Assembly: GCF_019649055.1 (NCBI RefSeq)
Contig: NW_026570266.1
Location: 372,001-436,000, forward strand
DNA: 64,000 nt
From: Paramacrobiotus metropolitanus
Lineage: Eukaryota; Tardigrada; Eutardigrada; Parachela; Macrobiotidae
Direction of reading: 5' to 3'
Shown: piece after piece, positions 1 through 10,860 of the stretch
How positions within the stretch are numbered: position 1 is the stretch's first letter
How the letters are laid out: each line of letters starts with the position of its first letter
Translations under genes and position numbers: made by a program
Notes under the pieces: generated by a model
The model's input: only the letters and a program-made list of their open reading frames with translations
Databases searched by the model: none
Told to the model about the DNA's origin: nothing

Positions 1-1318
1 GAGTCTGGTGCTGTTTTTAGTGTTTAATAGTGCCGGCACCTGCCGGCTGCCGTTACTGTCACGTTCGAGAAATGTATGGACTCCATTTAAGGTGGACAGG
101 AATAACAGGACCATAATGAAGCGTTACGAGAAACTAAATTCATATCAGTCTATATCTGCGGTCTCGTTATTCGACTAAGATGTCAGTCTGCATAAGCAGT
201 ATGTAGTTTAATCGTTATTTCTAGTATTTTTGCCTTATTTATTATTGGCATTTGAGAGTTTGACAATTTTTTTACTTGACACTTGGCTTTTTAATAATTG
301 ACAGTTTTTTACCGTAAAGTTTTCGATAAGTCTGCGCACACTACAATTTATTTTAATGTTCGTATCACCACCGTATATATCTATATGAAATTTTGTTGGT
401 GCACAGGTTAATTTAACAGATCATAATGATAACTAATAAATTTTGTATAGAATTCAAAATTTGCAAATATCTGTGCTAGCAGCGCGATATTACTTGTACA
501 TCATTGGTGTCAAAGTTATATTTTCAGCAGCATTGTTTATGTATAATACTATAATTTCATGTTTAGGTCACTTCTGTACGCCCGGAAAATTCCTGGCGTA
601 TGCTTAGTTAGTTTGCTATGCGCACGGCAAATTTCTGGCGTGTAGTCTGTTTGCACGAAATTTAAGGTAAAAGTGTATCTTGGCCGTTAGCAATCGGTTT
701 TACGCAAAAGGTGATTTTCCTAGTGAAAAACCAGAGCGTGCCTGAAATTCGGAACCATGACACCAGGTACAACATATCCATACTTCCATAGAAGTACCGA
801 AAGTATATTCCTGATAAGTAAGTTCATCCAGCTGCTCCTTTTCCCTAAGAGGGTTGGCCAGTTGCAGTTGTTCGCGTGTATGTAAGTCTTTCATGGTCTC
901 AGGTTATGGTCCCTGAATGCTTATATCTCAGAAGTTGGTAACTTGCACTGTACACCATCCCAGTTTTGAACTTCCGGTTGCACAGTGCCCGTTTAAAAAA
1001 CACCATAAGTAGCCGTTTAAAAAACAGGCAAGACGCTTTTTGATCGCACATCATAATAGCTATTATTAACAGATTTTGAAATTTGTTTCTGAATTAATTA
1101 ACGCAATCCTGGTGTAAATAGCTGCCCTTTGAATTATATATGAACAAATACTTGGACCACTTCTATTTGCACCAATTTTTAAGTTGGACAGGATGGGATA
1201 GATTTTAGTCGCAGCGCTGAATAACATTAACAGATATGCAGTGGCCAGCACCACCCGCTATTAAATACTAACTTACCGGCTACTATTATTGCGATTTTCT
1301 GTGTATTGTCACCTGTGG
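1..1318. other. Non-coding stretch, no gene seen
   Basis: AT-rich sequence with short unrelated open frames only. I see no splice-supported exon, RNA gene or clear repeat here. Confidence 0.5.
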
Positions 1319-1726
1319 CACGGTTCGTACCAAAGAAAAAAAGTGAATCGTTTTTTCGCTCCTTGTAGTCACAGTAGACATCTGTATACATCCTGTAGAC
1401 ACCCTGTAGACCTATCGGTAGTCACCTGGTTTCTTAGGATGTATACAGCGTGTCTACAACGGTGTCTACAGGTTGTCTACAGATGTCTACCGGTGTATAC
1501 AGGCAGCCTTTTTAGGTTCAGCTCGATACTCTGCCTGTATACACCGGTAGTCACCTGTAGACAGCTCGTAGACACCACTGTAGACATACTGTAGTCACCT
1601 GGTTTCTTAGGTTTTTTTAGGATGTATACAGGTTGTCTACAGGGTGTCTACAGGTTGTCTACAGATGACTACAGTGACTACAAAAAGGAAAAAAACGCTC
1701 AAGTTTTTTTCTTTGGTACGAAACGT
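1319..1726. repeat. Terminal-inverted-repeat element with internal TGTAGACA repeats
   Basis: The left end (around GGTTCGTACCAAAG, followed by an A-run and a T-run) is mirrored at the right end (CTTTGGTACGAAACG). Between them, short TGTAGACA/TGTCTACA and TGTATACA words are repeated many times in both orientations. This looks like a non-autonomous foldback or MITE-like element carrying a mini-tandem core. No transposase is visible and no target duplication was resolved. The small frame running through it (1289-1594) is a by-product of the repeats. Confidence 0.6.
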
Positions 1727-2367
1727 TCCATATATAACCACTCAGTAACATATTAATAATAATAAATAATATAGTGTCAAAGCGTTCTGACATTAGTAGC
1801 GGAAATTATATGCTTTGATCATAAGTGTTCCCGCAGTCTCAAAGATGTTGAAAGTCCTAGTAATAGTCGCAATCTAAAAGATTGTCAACGTAGCTTTCCG
1901 TTTTTTATTACCGAACTTCGCGCGAACAGTGAAATTCAAAGTCGACCTTTCTGAATTTCATATGCTGTCGCATAATTACGTACTTGATGTATTGTACATA
2001 TAGCCGATGCTGTTAACAATTCCCAGGAAGAACTGACTGTGTTCTGGAAAGAGTTTTAAGAATATGCGAGTCATCAAGCACTTCGAAGTTCGAACCGCTT
2101 TAATATTAATTATCATGGTAAAGACTCCGAATCCGCTTTTACATGGTGCCACATTTCATGCGGCATCTGCCAGGTTTTATTGTTTGCCAGTTGCCAGAGT
2201 CTCCAGATTTTATCGCCCGCCATGCCAGTGGCACTGCCGCTGGCAGGTGCCACTGCCAGGTTTTACACCCTGCCCAGTTGCGGAGCGTAAGTCGAGGACA
2301 GATTTACTGCAGTACAGCAATATCTGCACTGATGTAGATATTTCTAACTACTATGAATCGTTAGCAG
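1727..2367. other. Spacer with one GC-rich near-palindrome
   Basis: No gene is supported. At 2226-2255 the arms CAGTGGCAC and GTGCCACTG surround an inner TGCC/GGCA stem, making a compact hairpin in a run of GCCAGT-like words. Confidence 0.45.
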
Positions 2368-2856
2368 TACCCGGGATTTTGAGCTTTTTGGGCGCTTAAT
2401 ACCAGAACCATTGTCGTCTGAAGATGAGAGAATTATGGATGGAATACTGCGGGCACAGTGCACAGTTGATGCAAAGAGTAACTGGAAGGTTCGGTACTAT
2501 TGGGTGGAGTAAGTTTAACATGACACAAAGAACACTGAACTGTGCTAATGTGTATGGTTACTCTGGTACTATAATTATGAGAAAAATAATAGCTGTTATG
2601 TTAATCTATATTTCTAGATATTTTGGCTTGAAGGGTTCGACTGATACAATCAAGAAGCAAAGTTTTTTCGGCAGCGGGACTAACGTTGGACAGGATACGC
2701 AAATTCCCTCGTTGGCTACAGTACTTGGCTCGCGACCTACTGCAGCATTATCCGGTGGAAGGACGCGAGGGGAGCGGCAAAAGAAAGAGGATTCAAAGTG
2801 TGTTGGAAAGAGTAATAATGTTTTACGATGGTAACGAGGACATGCTGTTCTGGTGA
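2368..2856 (+). CDS. Two-exon 3' end of an unrecognised gene (RKFPxWLQY family)
   Basis: Candidate exons are 2368-2508 (acceptor TTAGCAG, donor GGTGGA|GTAAGT) and 2694-2856 (acceptor TTGGACAG, stop TGA 2854-2856). The first leaves two bases of a codon and the second supplies one, so the frame stays open across the junction. The predicted C-terminal part is about 100 residues. It begins near TRDFELFGRLIPEP and contains NWKVRYYWVE, then RKFPRWLQYLARDLLQ, a basic stretch GKRKRIQ, and ends GNEDMLFW. I do not recognise the family. The RKFPxWLQYxAxDLL block recurs at 5761-6042, which supports it as real coding sequence. Upstream exons were not found. Function is unknown. Confidence 0.45.
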
Positions 2857-3823
2857 TTGCAGTGCAAGTGTTCGGCGCATAAACAGACTCTGTACTGCAG
2901 ACAAAAGCGAAATGTATACAAATCAGCTGCAATGCGAGGAGTTCCAAGAGGACATCAATCCTGCATAACTCAGACTCGTGACTCGTAATTTTTACCTGTG
3001 TCAAAGGTTTCTGTGCCACAGTTTGATTCAAATCATCATTCAGCTGCGGTGATGTGTCCATTTGTTGTGGTAGATTGTGAATGCTAATGAGATAAACATA
3101 AAGCTGAGCAACTTCGAATTTCGCACACAATGTTTTGGGATCCAGACAGAATTATTTCACGATTAATCAGCTCATCAGCTGGTCGGTTTAATGGTACTCA
3201 AATTTTTTTTGCACGCAAAGGCAGCGAGCGATAATATTTTTGCTTTTTATATTTACTACAGCCTACAGATATGATGAATATTACGTAATACTATTATGCA
3301 GTGCACAAAATGATTTAGTTGACACATAAATAAACAAGTATGCTCTCACCATTATGCAGTCCAAGTCTCTGTCATCCAAACAGAAACTCCCAAGTGAAAC
3401 AGCAGAGGAGTTATTTAGTATGAAAATAACGTCTTACAGGAGTTATTTTCATACTGTTAATAAATGGCGCTGTTCATCTTGATAGTCAGTGCATTCACTG
3501 GTACAAAACGCTACACACAGATTTAAAGAGCATATACATATGTAGCTTGAAAGCATGCCAAACTTTCACTATGTATCTCGACGTCCTGCAGCTATACCTA
3601 TCACTCCATAAAACGTCCGTTTTGACTTTCATTTACAACTGTTTTATATACTATAACTTCCATTCGCCCGAACGCGAAGCGCATGTAATGCTTTCGCTAT
3701 TGCCGTAGCGCATCTTTTTATCCTTTCTTGACATAGCAGTTAGCATAGAGTTATCTGCGTTTATCCAATAAATTTGTTTGTTATCTGTAGTTTCGAACCA
3801 ACGGACAATTCGCAGGAAGTACA
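2857..3823. other. Spacer with a 14-bp hairpin
   Basis: No gene is supported. At 3417-3455 arms AGTATGAAAATAAC and GTTATTTTCATACT flank an 11-nt loop. The stretch before 3824 is AT-rich and would hold the promoter and leader of the following F-box gene, but I cannot point to a specific element. Confidence 0.45.
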
Positions 3824-4989
3824 ATGACTGAAGCTAATCTACCTCAAACAGCTGCTGTTCTGAACAGTATCCTGGATGGTAACATCATGTGTCCATTCCA
3901 CAAACTGCCTACGGAAATGGTAGCACGCATTTTTTCTTATCTGGATATATTTGATGTGTCCCACTGTTCGATGTGAGTTTGCGAAAACTAATCTTAGAAA
4001 TAACTAGACACAATAAATTCAACGTAATACGGCTTTCTACTATGTTGAACTTGACCCTAAATTTGGCGGAAAAGGGTAAACCAATTGCATTTCTAAGTAC
4101 ACCACCGCTTATATGCCTGCATTGCGGCAGCAGCAAGATCGTCAGTTACTGTTTTCTTTGAATTCTTCTAAAATTACTGTATGTGAGACAATTTGTAACT
4201 AATTCCTGTAATTACGGTATGTGACAGTGTCTGCAAGCGATGGGAGCTCATCACCAGCTCGACATTTGTTCAGAAAGACGTAATCGTGGACCTGTTCAAA
4301 TATAAATTCTTTCGCTGCGATTGCAACAGCGGTGAAGGTGTAAGGAAAGGTCAACGACTATTGCGACGCTTGGTGACGAGCGCAACTCGGAATTTAATCT
4401 TCCGTTGGCCATTGGATCATTATCAACCGGACATTATTATGATCACACACACGCCTAACACCACGCCGGTCGCTTACAGCTTTTGGCATGATCCATTGAC
4501 AGCTGTGACAATATTATGCGCACCGTGACGTTCATTTACAACGAAATGAGTGACTGCGGTCAACAGCAGTTGCGCCGCTTAATGTTGACGTTCCAGGATA
4601 TGAAATTGTACACCAACACCATCTCGAGCGCCATTCGCGAGTACGTGCAGGCGGTCCGCTTCGAGAAGGTCCAGATGAACTGCCATTTTCCCTTGGATCG
4701 TCCCGCTCCAGATTCCCAAGAACGGCTTATTCTCCGGGTTGATGTGGTTAGCAAGATACTTACCAAAGACGACATGTGGCTGTTTGAGGCGCCAGTTTCC
4801 GGTACAATCCCGCCCAAGCCGGGATTGCTGTACCCATGGGATGATATGCGGTTATGCTATCGCGCGTTAAGTCTTGAGTTGTTTGGGAGTATGGTGCCAC
4901 CTTTGTCGACTGCTGAAGAAGCTATAATTGAGAAAAGTCTCCAGTCAAACAAGAAACTGGGCCGGTATTCTCAATATTGGACCGAGTAA
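3824..4989 (+). CDS. F-box protein, two exons, frame broken near 4510
   Basis: Exon 1 (3824-3972) starts at ATG and encodes an F-box: HKLPTEMVARIFSYLDIFDV then SHCS. The donor is AT|GTGAGT. The acceptor GACAG at 4223-4227 opens exon 2 (from 4228) with VCKRWELITSS, which completes the F-box, so it should bind Skp1 in an SCF ubiquitin ligase. Exon 2 stays open to a TGA at 4526-4528. The similar-looking continuation to 4989 (TVTFIYNEMSDCGQQQLRRL...) is in another frame, so there is an indel around 4500-4520, either a true mutation or an assembly error. The final stop TAA overlaps a good donor (CGA|GTAAGT), so a further 3' exon is possible. It is on the opposite strand to the main array and lacks the array's exon 1 domain, so it is a separate F-box lineage. 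Confidence 0.7.
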
Positions 4990-5760
4990 GTAGACAAAGT
5001 GCAGGCATCATGGGCCTTGAGTTGATAACGCAAACAACGAGTCAACAATGTTGATTGTTTGGAAAATGTTTAACAGTACTGCCATCGTTGTGATCATGCA
5101 TAACGAAATCAGCTTTAGAAATATCCCGGTAATCGCTCTGGACGGGGCGGTGCCATGGCATAACCGTACTACGGTTACCGTAGAGATTTAGAGGGGTTCA
5201 TTCAAGCACCTCTTAAATTTTCATTCATTTAAATTTTCACTCTGTTTCTTCATAAGACGCAAAACGTTGGGAAATCAGTTATAAATAATCTGGTGCATAC
5301 ACAGTAGTGTGTCTTAACGACAGTTATACTGTAAAACTGGTTCCTACATACACAGTTTTATAGTTTAACTGTTTCTAGAAGATCCAGCGCAACGGCTAAA
5401 AGGCTGCAAAGTATAAAGAGTTTTTTTGGTGTCACAGTAGCCGAATGATACTGTATGTGATATAATATTATTCAGGGACCTAACTTTCCCCTAGCTCGTT
5501 GGCATTTTTTAATATGTGAATGGATTTTTGTTCAGCTGCACAGCCAAAGGACTATTAAAAAATACAGAGACACGGACTTTAAGTGAACACATCGTTAACA
5601 GTAGCCAACATCGCACTACAGATAAACTGCGTAAACTACGCACCCATCATATACATACGTATCATTAAACTGTGGCTCTCTGTACGGTCATGAACATATG
5701 GAAATATAAGCTGACAATTACTGCCTGAAAAAATTTCATGCAGTAGAAAAAGATACTGTT
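4990..5760. other. Spacer, nothing assigned
   Basis: AT-rich sequence without a supported exon or a recognisable repeat. It could contain a 3' exon or UTR of the preceding F-box gene. Confidence 0.4.
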
Positions 5761-6042
5761 TGTTGCACGGGTTATTACACCCATCAGCATTGCAGATACC
5801 TTGGCCTGCCAGAAAACAACAACCTTCCTAAACGACGTATCAACAAAACAGGATTAACCTTGGCACAAGTGCGGAAATTTCCTGCTTGGCTGCAATACTT
5901 TGCTCTGGATCTCCTGGAGCGCACTTCGTGTGAAACTAGTGAGAAACACGAAAAAGATATTTCTGCAAGACCCGTGCGGAGAGTTGTGGGGCCCTTCGAG
6001 GAGTGCGGTGGCTGCTTCTGCTGTTGTAATATGGAGGACTGA
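5761..6042 (+). CDS. Exon of an unrecognised gene, paralogue of 2368-2856
   Basis: One frame is open from about 5755 to the TGA ending at 6042. It reads through CCTGYYTHQHCRYLGLP, then PKRRINKTGLTLAQ, then VRKFPAWLQYFALDLLE, and ends in a cysteine-rich tail (CGGCFCCCNMED). RKFPAWLQYFALDLLE matches RKFPRWLQYLARDLLQ of the 2.7-kb exon at 11 or more of 16 positions. The clustered Cys and His residues might bind metal, but that is inference. No ATG or start exon is identified. It could be a gene fragment. Function is unknown. Confidence 0.4.
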   Translation, partial: CCTGYYTHQHCRYLGLPENNNLPKRRINKTGLTLAQVRKFPAWLQYFALDLLERTSCETSEKHEKDISARPVRRVVGPFEECGGCFCCCNMED

Positions 6043-6460
6043 CCTATGCAAATATATGAGTAAATGCAAAATTAAATCCACAACAATTGTCTCAAAAAAT
6101 GTTCGAAGCGTAGCGCTGATATACAAACTGATGGGGATAAACTGTTCAGCAGCGGTTGGCGAAACAAAACACAATTACTTATTTGGGCAATGAGAATAAA
6201 CCTTAAGTTAACAACGGGTTAATTAAGCCAACGCACGGTTCTAACAGTACTACGGTACTGTCGAGTGCCAACTGTGGAAAAAGCTTGGAAGCAAACCAGT
6301 GAAACCAAATCTTATGCAAACAATTAAACCACTGTGTCAAAATTTTACTTCCACAATTGTTCTTATAAGGAAAAAATTATTTAAACCGCTTGGGTTAGTG
6401 CACGTACAACTGACATTACGAATTTACGGAGCCGCTGTAATACGCACCTTTGAAGGGCAG
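6043..6460. other. Spacer downstream of the intact F-box gene
   Basis: This lies between the plus-strand exon ending at 6042 and the stop codon of the minus-strand F-box gene. It is presumably the 3' flank of the latter. No other feature seen. Confidence 0.35.
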
Positions 6461-9400
6461 CTAAACTTTTTTATCCAACAAATGCATAACAAATCGACTA
6501 AGGCGTAAAGAATCGAGATGTCGCAGATCCGCCGTTTCCCAGAAATCGTTGCTGGTGGTGGCTTTGTCAAACGAATGCCTGCAAAAAGCGCAAACAGGAT
6601 GATATTCAGTTGTTGCAAGAATTGGGAAGCACTAGCATATTTCAAAGGTGCTGTATTGAGGAGCTTGTGCAACGACTCAGATAGGAAGCGAGTTATAACC
6701 AACTAGCATGTTGTTGTAGTGCAGCGTCGACAAAGTTTGACTAGAAAATCGATAAACTTAGCGGTTGAAAATAGAGAAAATGTTAACAGAGTAGCACCTT
6801 TTCAGAAATTCTCGAAAACGTTCCCATCCTTCCGGATAATGCTCGGGTTTCAGCTTCTCCTTCAATTTCTTGCGAACCTGTTTTTCCATGGAAGCGTTTA
6901 CCGGAGCCAAAACATCTTCCACAAAGGCCATGAAACTGTGCAGAATGTCATCGTCACTGGAACTGCCAGCGCAGTCGAAGCGCATCCGAGAGAATGTAGC
7001 CGAGATCTCGTCCCGGCTCGCAAAATCCCCGCAATCCGAAAACCGGCGACAGTTGCAAAGAATATTCATAACACTGTAGTTGCTGACCAGTAACGTCCGG
7101 CAGCAGGTCCGCAGTTTTGCTAGATGCGACAGAGTGTGTCGTACAGGCCAGCAGAAGTTCAGCTCCGACCACACGATGCAGTTCTTAATCACAATTACGG
7201 GTACGGTGATGCTTTTAAGGCGGAGAATGGTAGCAACAGTGAATATGTTCTTGCCAACATCATCGCCACGTCGATCCAGATGGAGCAGAACCAAGGTTCG
7301 CGTACTGGCATCCACGCAGTGGTCAATTAAGCAGCCCTGGTGGTAACCTTCTGTTTCGTCCAGACCTGGCGGATATTGTCGGATGGTGCGGAAATCGATT
7401 ATAGCGAATGTAGATACAGCGCTAGTGTTCAGTATTTCGTTCCATACATGGCAAACGCTGAAAAAGTCATTAATTCAAGTCGATGTTATTTGAAATTATA
7501 TTTCTTGATTTGGCAGTTTAAGTAATACTTGCGTTTATATATAAACAGAAATGCATGGATCGCTCACTAACGTTACAAGAAACTCTAGCAAAACAACCTG
7601 ATCGAAATTTGTTGCTCTTAACGCGAAATAATGACTTGATCGAATCATTCAGTCAAGTAATTCTGCTGGAGTCTCTTGTACCGTTAAAAAAAATAAGAGA
7701 CAAACATTAAACATAAAAGTTTGTAATCGGTCAGCCGCGGAGTTATCATGACTTACTGTACTTACCGTTTTAGTCTGGCTCGCGAACAACCATCCAGTTG
7801 CAAAAGTATTTCGGGTAAGACGGTTGTTGTAGCATTCCTTGGCAGGAAAGTCGTAGCGTCCATGTCTGTAACATGACAAGGCAACATTAGAAATCACAAA
7901 ACAAAATGCCGAATGACTTGTGTGCGCAAATCGAGACGATTTTAACCTGGTAAGGACAATGGGTATCGCTCTGGATGGAGGACCGTATGCGCACAAGTCG
8001 GTCTATATTGACGGATTTCGCACGGACACGGTGAAAACATATTCTGCCAAATAGCTTCCATAGTCCACGAATCAGGCATACCGTAGCCATTTTGTGCTAA
8101 TGCTGTCAAACGAAAACTGAAAATTCTAATTCGATTTTTTGCTCATTTTAACTCACTTTAAAGGGCTACTAGTCATCAATCGGCATTCTAAAATAGTTAT
8201 GTCTTGGCGGGTTTGCGCATAGCCGGAACCAGCCTTTCTAACTTCCTGTTGGCTGTTGCTCTTTCCAAAAGCCAGAAATCTTCAAAATTTTATTGAAAGC
8301 ATTTAATTTTTGCCATGAGCCTGTATCAGTACCGCATTGATATACTACAGCACCTATGCCCTACTTTACTTTTTGCTTGGTCACTCCCTATGAACTGTGG
8401 CAAATGGAATTATTTTGTTGACGTACTTCAGGTATTTGTACTAAAAATAGCCATACCGCTAGTAGATTTTGTAACAGTAATATAGTTATCACGCCAGACG
8501 GACCGCGTGGACCTATTTATCAGATAAACAGCAATATTAATAAAGTTGCTCAAAAATACAGAAGTACTGTATTTACACGATATTAAGGGTCAGAGAAATC
8601 CCCAGGACCGCCCGCACTAGGCGTCGGCTCCTTTGACATCAATGGAGCCGACGCCTAGTGCGGGCGGTCCTGGGGATTTCTCTGACCCTTAATATCGTGT
8701 AAATACTGTACTATAAAATACCTATGTACTTTTTGGCAAAATATTTTTTTGAATTTATAGCCCGGGTATGTGCCGTGGTTAGAAGCGCTAAGTATGCTGC
8801 AAGGCGTAAGCATTATCGTTGAAGCGTAACTGTTTGAAACAACTTTAAATTCGCAGTAATTCAATAACAGTTACCACAGCGCATGGCACCTTCTACAGCT
8901 TAGGACAAAATGGTCGCATACCCAACATCTCCACATTCAGTACGAATGCAGCGAAGTGCACTGTACGACTGAGTTCAAAATTTCCGTTTTGTACAAGTGC
9001 ACTGCACCGCTTGCGTACAGAATGCTGGGTATGGGGCTATGCGACCATTTAGTCCTACATTGTAATTGCTTTTCAGGTCCTTAGAATGCGGTTCAGTTTA
9101 GCGCAACTTCTTAGAATGCGGTTAAATTAAAGCAGTTGCTCAAGTTGATCACTGGAAAACTGGTTGCGTTTCCGTCAAATAAAACCGATGTAAGGGCTAC
9201 AATGAACCACAACAAAATAAAGGGTGAATTTAAAAAAAAGTTTAATGCAAAATAAGAACACAGAATAATAACGTTATTGTCAGGTATGCATGGCAACCTG
9301 TGCGGCTGTGCCTGCGCATTACCTGCAATATGATTGTGATGTTGTTTGTCAGTTCAGTTGGTTAATTATTAAAGAGCACGACGCTCCACGTCGTGACATT

Positions 9401-10326
9401 TATAAACAAGAACTCCCTGGGATATCGAACAAAGGAAGCTGATGTAAATACACGATTTATTTAATGCTAATTTATATACTGCGGTAGCATAGTTTAGACT
9501 TTAGCGTACCTAAGATGTAAGCGTTCCAGAACGCTTCCTGTTCGCTTTCCGCTGAGCTGTAGTGTTCCACAAGGTTCTCAGCGGCAGCGCACAGTCTCCG
9601 TTTCGCGTCAGCTGTAGGAACGAATTTACGGAACCGACCACCCTCATTCTTCGACCAGTGATGGATCCCCAGAAAGAGATATATCATACTGTCGCCCTCA
9701 GTTTTGACGAAGAACCGATCCCACTCTTCGTTAAAAAACTGAAGTTCGGTTCTAGGGTTCCGCGAATATCCTGCAGCGGAGAAGACTAGCAGGATGAATT
9801 TTAGCATCTCGTGCTCTTTGATTTTGCGGATTGCTTTGATATGGTCCGACTGAATAGTCAATTTGACGAAAGGGATCGCGTGTTGACGGCCAAACAGCGG
9901 TCGCTGCTCAGTCGGCAGCTGTTGAACAATTTGCCATGCATGCACAATCTGTTTGATTTCGTTTTTTTCAGTCGTAACTGCCGTCACGACGTAACAAAGG
10001 CCGCGCGTCCGGGGAAAATCAGCGTTCAAAACTTTGCCAGGACGAAAGATGTACGGGCCTTCGTTGGTATCACGGAAAGCAACGTATAGGTCACAGGATT
10101 CTCCCTCGCACCACCGCTGCTGATGTTCCCACACATATCGCGAATGGATCCAGTCAGGAGCTACCGCAGTACAGTCATAATCGACGTACACGTTATCACC
10201 GTCAACATCCTGAATGTATGCCAACATCCATACATTATCGCCGCGATTAATCAGTACGGTGTTGCCGAAGTTGGCTTCATGGTCAGAACGCTTTCCACAT
10301 GAAAAGTAACTGCCAGAGGCTGACAT
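6461..10326 (-). CDS. Intact five-exon F-box protein with a novel N-terminal domain (616 aa)
   Basis: The minus-strand exons are 10326-9510, 8102-7947, 7865-7766, 7457-6798 and 6578-6461. Donors and acceptors are canonical (for example TTAG|GTACGC, TTTGACAG, ACG|GTAAGT, TTTTTCAG). The exon lengths sum to 1851 nt = 617 codons with no internal stop. Residues 1-272 form an undescribed domain with core NTVLINRGDNVWMLAYIQDV and VYVDYDC...WIHSRYVWEH, perhaps an SH3/Tudor-like barrel (inference). Exon 2 carries FSPCPCE and a later TCA. The F-box spans exons 3 and 4 (VLPEILLQLDGCSRARLKR | VCHVWNEIL). Exon 4 is a leucine-rich repeat-like region ending EGWERFREFLKR, and exon 5 has FWETADLRHLDSLRLSRF. 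It is probably an SCF ubiquitin-ligase substrate receptor. Intron 1 hosts two foldback elements. This is the only copy in the window without any visible lesion. Confidence 0.85.
8563..8712. repeat. 69-bp near-perfect palindrome (foldback)
   Basis: Arms 8563-8631 and 8644-8712 are reverse complements with a single mismatch (8568/8707), around a 12-nt centre TTTGACATCAAT. The direct word AAAATAC lies just outside each end (8553-8559 and 8715-8721), a possible target duplication. It lies in intron 1 of the intact F-box gene. The near identity of the arms suggests a young insertion or recent arm conversion. Confidence 0.85.
8901..9057. repeat. Foldback element, 20-bp terminal arms
   Basis: Ends 8901-8920 and 9038-9057 (TAGGACaAAATGGTCGCATA and its complement) match at 19 of 20. 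Inner parts also pair (AGTGCACTGTAC against GTACAAGTGCACT). MITE-like, in intron 1 of the intact F-box gene. Confidence 0.75.
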
Positions 10327-10644
10327 ATTCGTAGTTTAGTCTGCCAGGAACGGAGAAATTCCGATTCATCCAACGTTATAAGGACTTAATCAAAAATTAA
10401 AAGGTTTAACCTACGAAACTTGCCTTAGAACATCGCAGATAACATGGTTGTCAGTCCTCGATTATGATTGAGTGAATGAACTAATGAATCTGGTGATCAA
10501 GCGTTACAATTGGCTGGACTGCTGGAGACTGTTTTTGCCAAGCCCAGCGGATTCTTCAGTAAATTCGTTAAATTCGGATAGAATTAATATGAGGATTCGG
10601 ATGAAAGGGCTGGGCTAGGCTCGCACAGACACTCGCAAAAAATC

Positions 10645-10716
10645 TGCCGATTGAGGGAATCGAACCCACAACCTCCATACTCTAAGGCCGAGAGAGGCAC
10701 CACTAGGCTATCGGCA
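10645..10716 (-). tRNA. tRNA-like sequence or pseudogene (A and B boxes)
   Basis: The 72-nt minus-strand sequence has TGCCGAT at its 5' end and ATCGGCA at its 3' end. It carries an A-box match TAGCCTAGTGG and a perfect B box GGTTCGATTCC. The T stem has one mismatch, the D arm and anticodon arm do not fold cleanly, and the acceptor register is off by one or two bases. It is therefore more likely a tRNA pseudogene or the head of a tRNA-derived SINE than a working tRNA. No anticodon is assigned. Confidence 0.4.
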
Positions 10717-10807
10717 AAGCATACAAATCTAATGAAATATTCTATCGAACGATCCTATAGAGAGCGGATGCCGCTCTGACACTTCAGTTCTTTTTTTTCT
10801 TGTTCTT

Positions 10808-10860
10808 CGCAGTAAGTATGCACTCCGTCTATTATATAGACGGAGTGCATACTTACTGCA
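10808..10860. repeat. 24-bp perfect palindrome
   Basis: GCAGTAAGTATGCACTCC continues to an exact mirror ending at 10859; the arms are 10809-10832 and 10836-10859 with a 3-nt centre. It is intergenic, about 90 bp from the tRNA-like sequence. Confidence 0.8.

Noticed and set aside
1360-1680. CRISPR-like array from the repeated TGTAGACA words
   Set aside because: The repeats are short, irregularly spaced and in both orientations, without unique spacers, and the sequence is eukaryotic.
2606-3130. 174-codon open frame on the minus strand
   Set aside because: It runs antisense to a splice-supported exon pair on the plus strand, has no recognisable motif, and its composition is that of a shadow frame.
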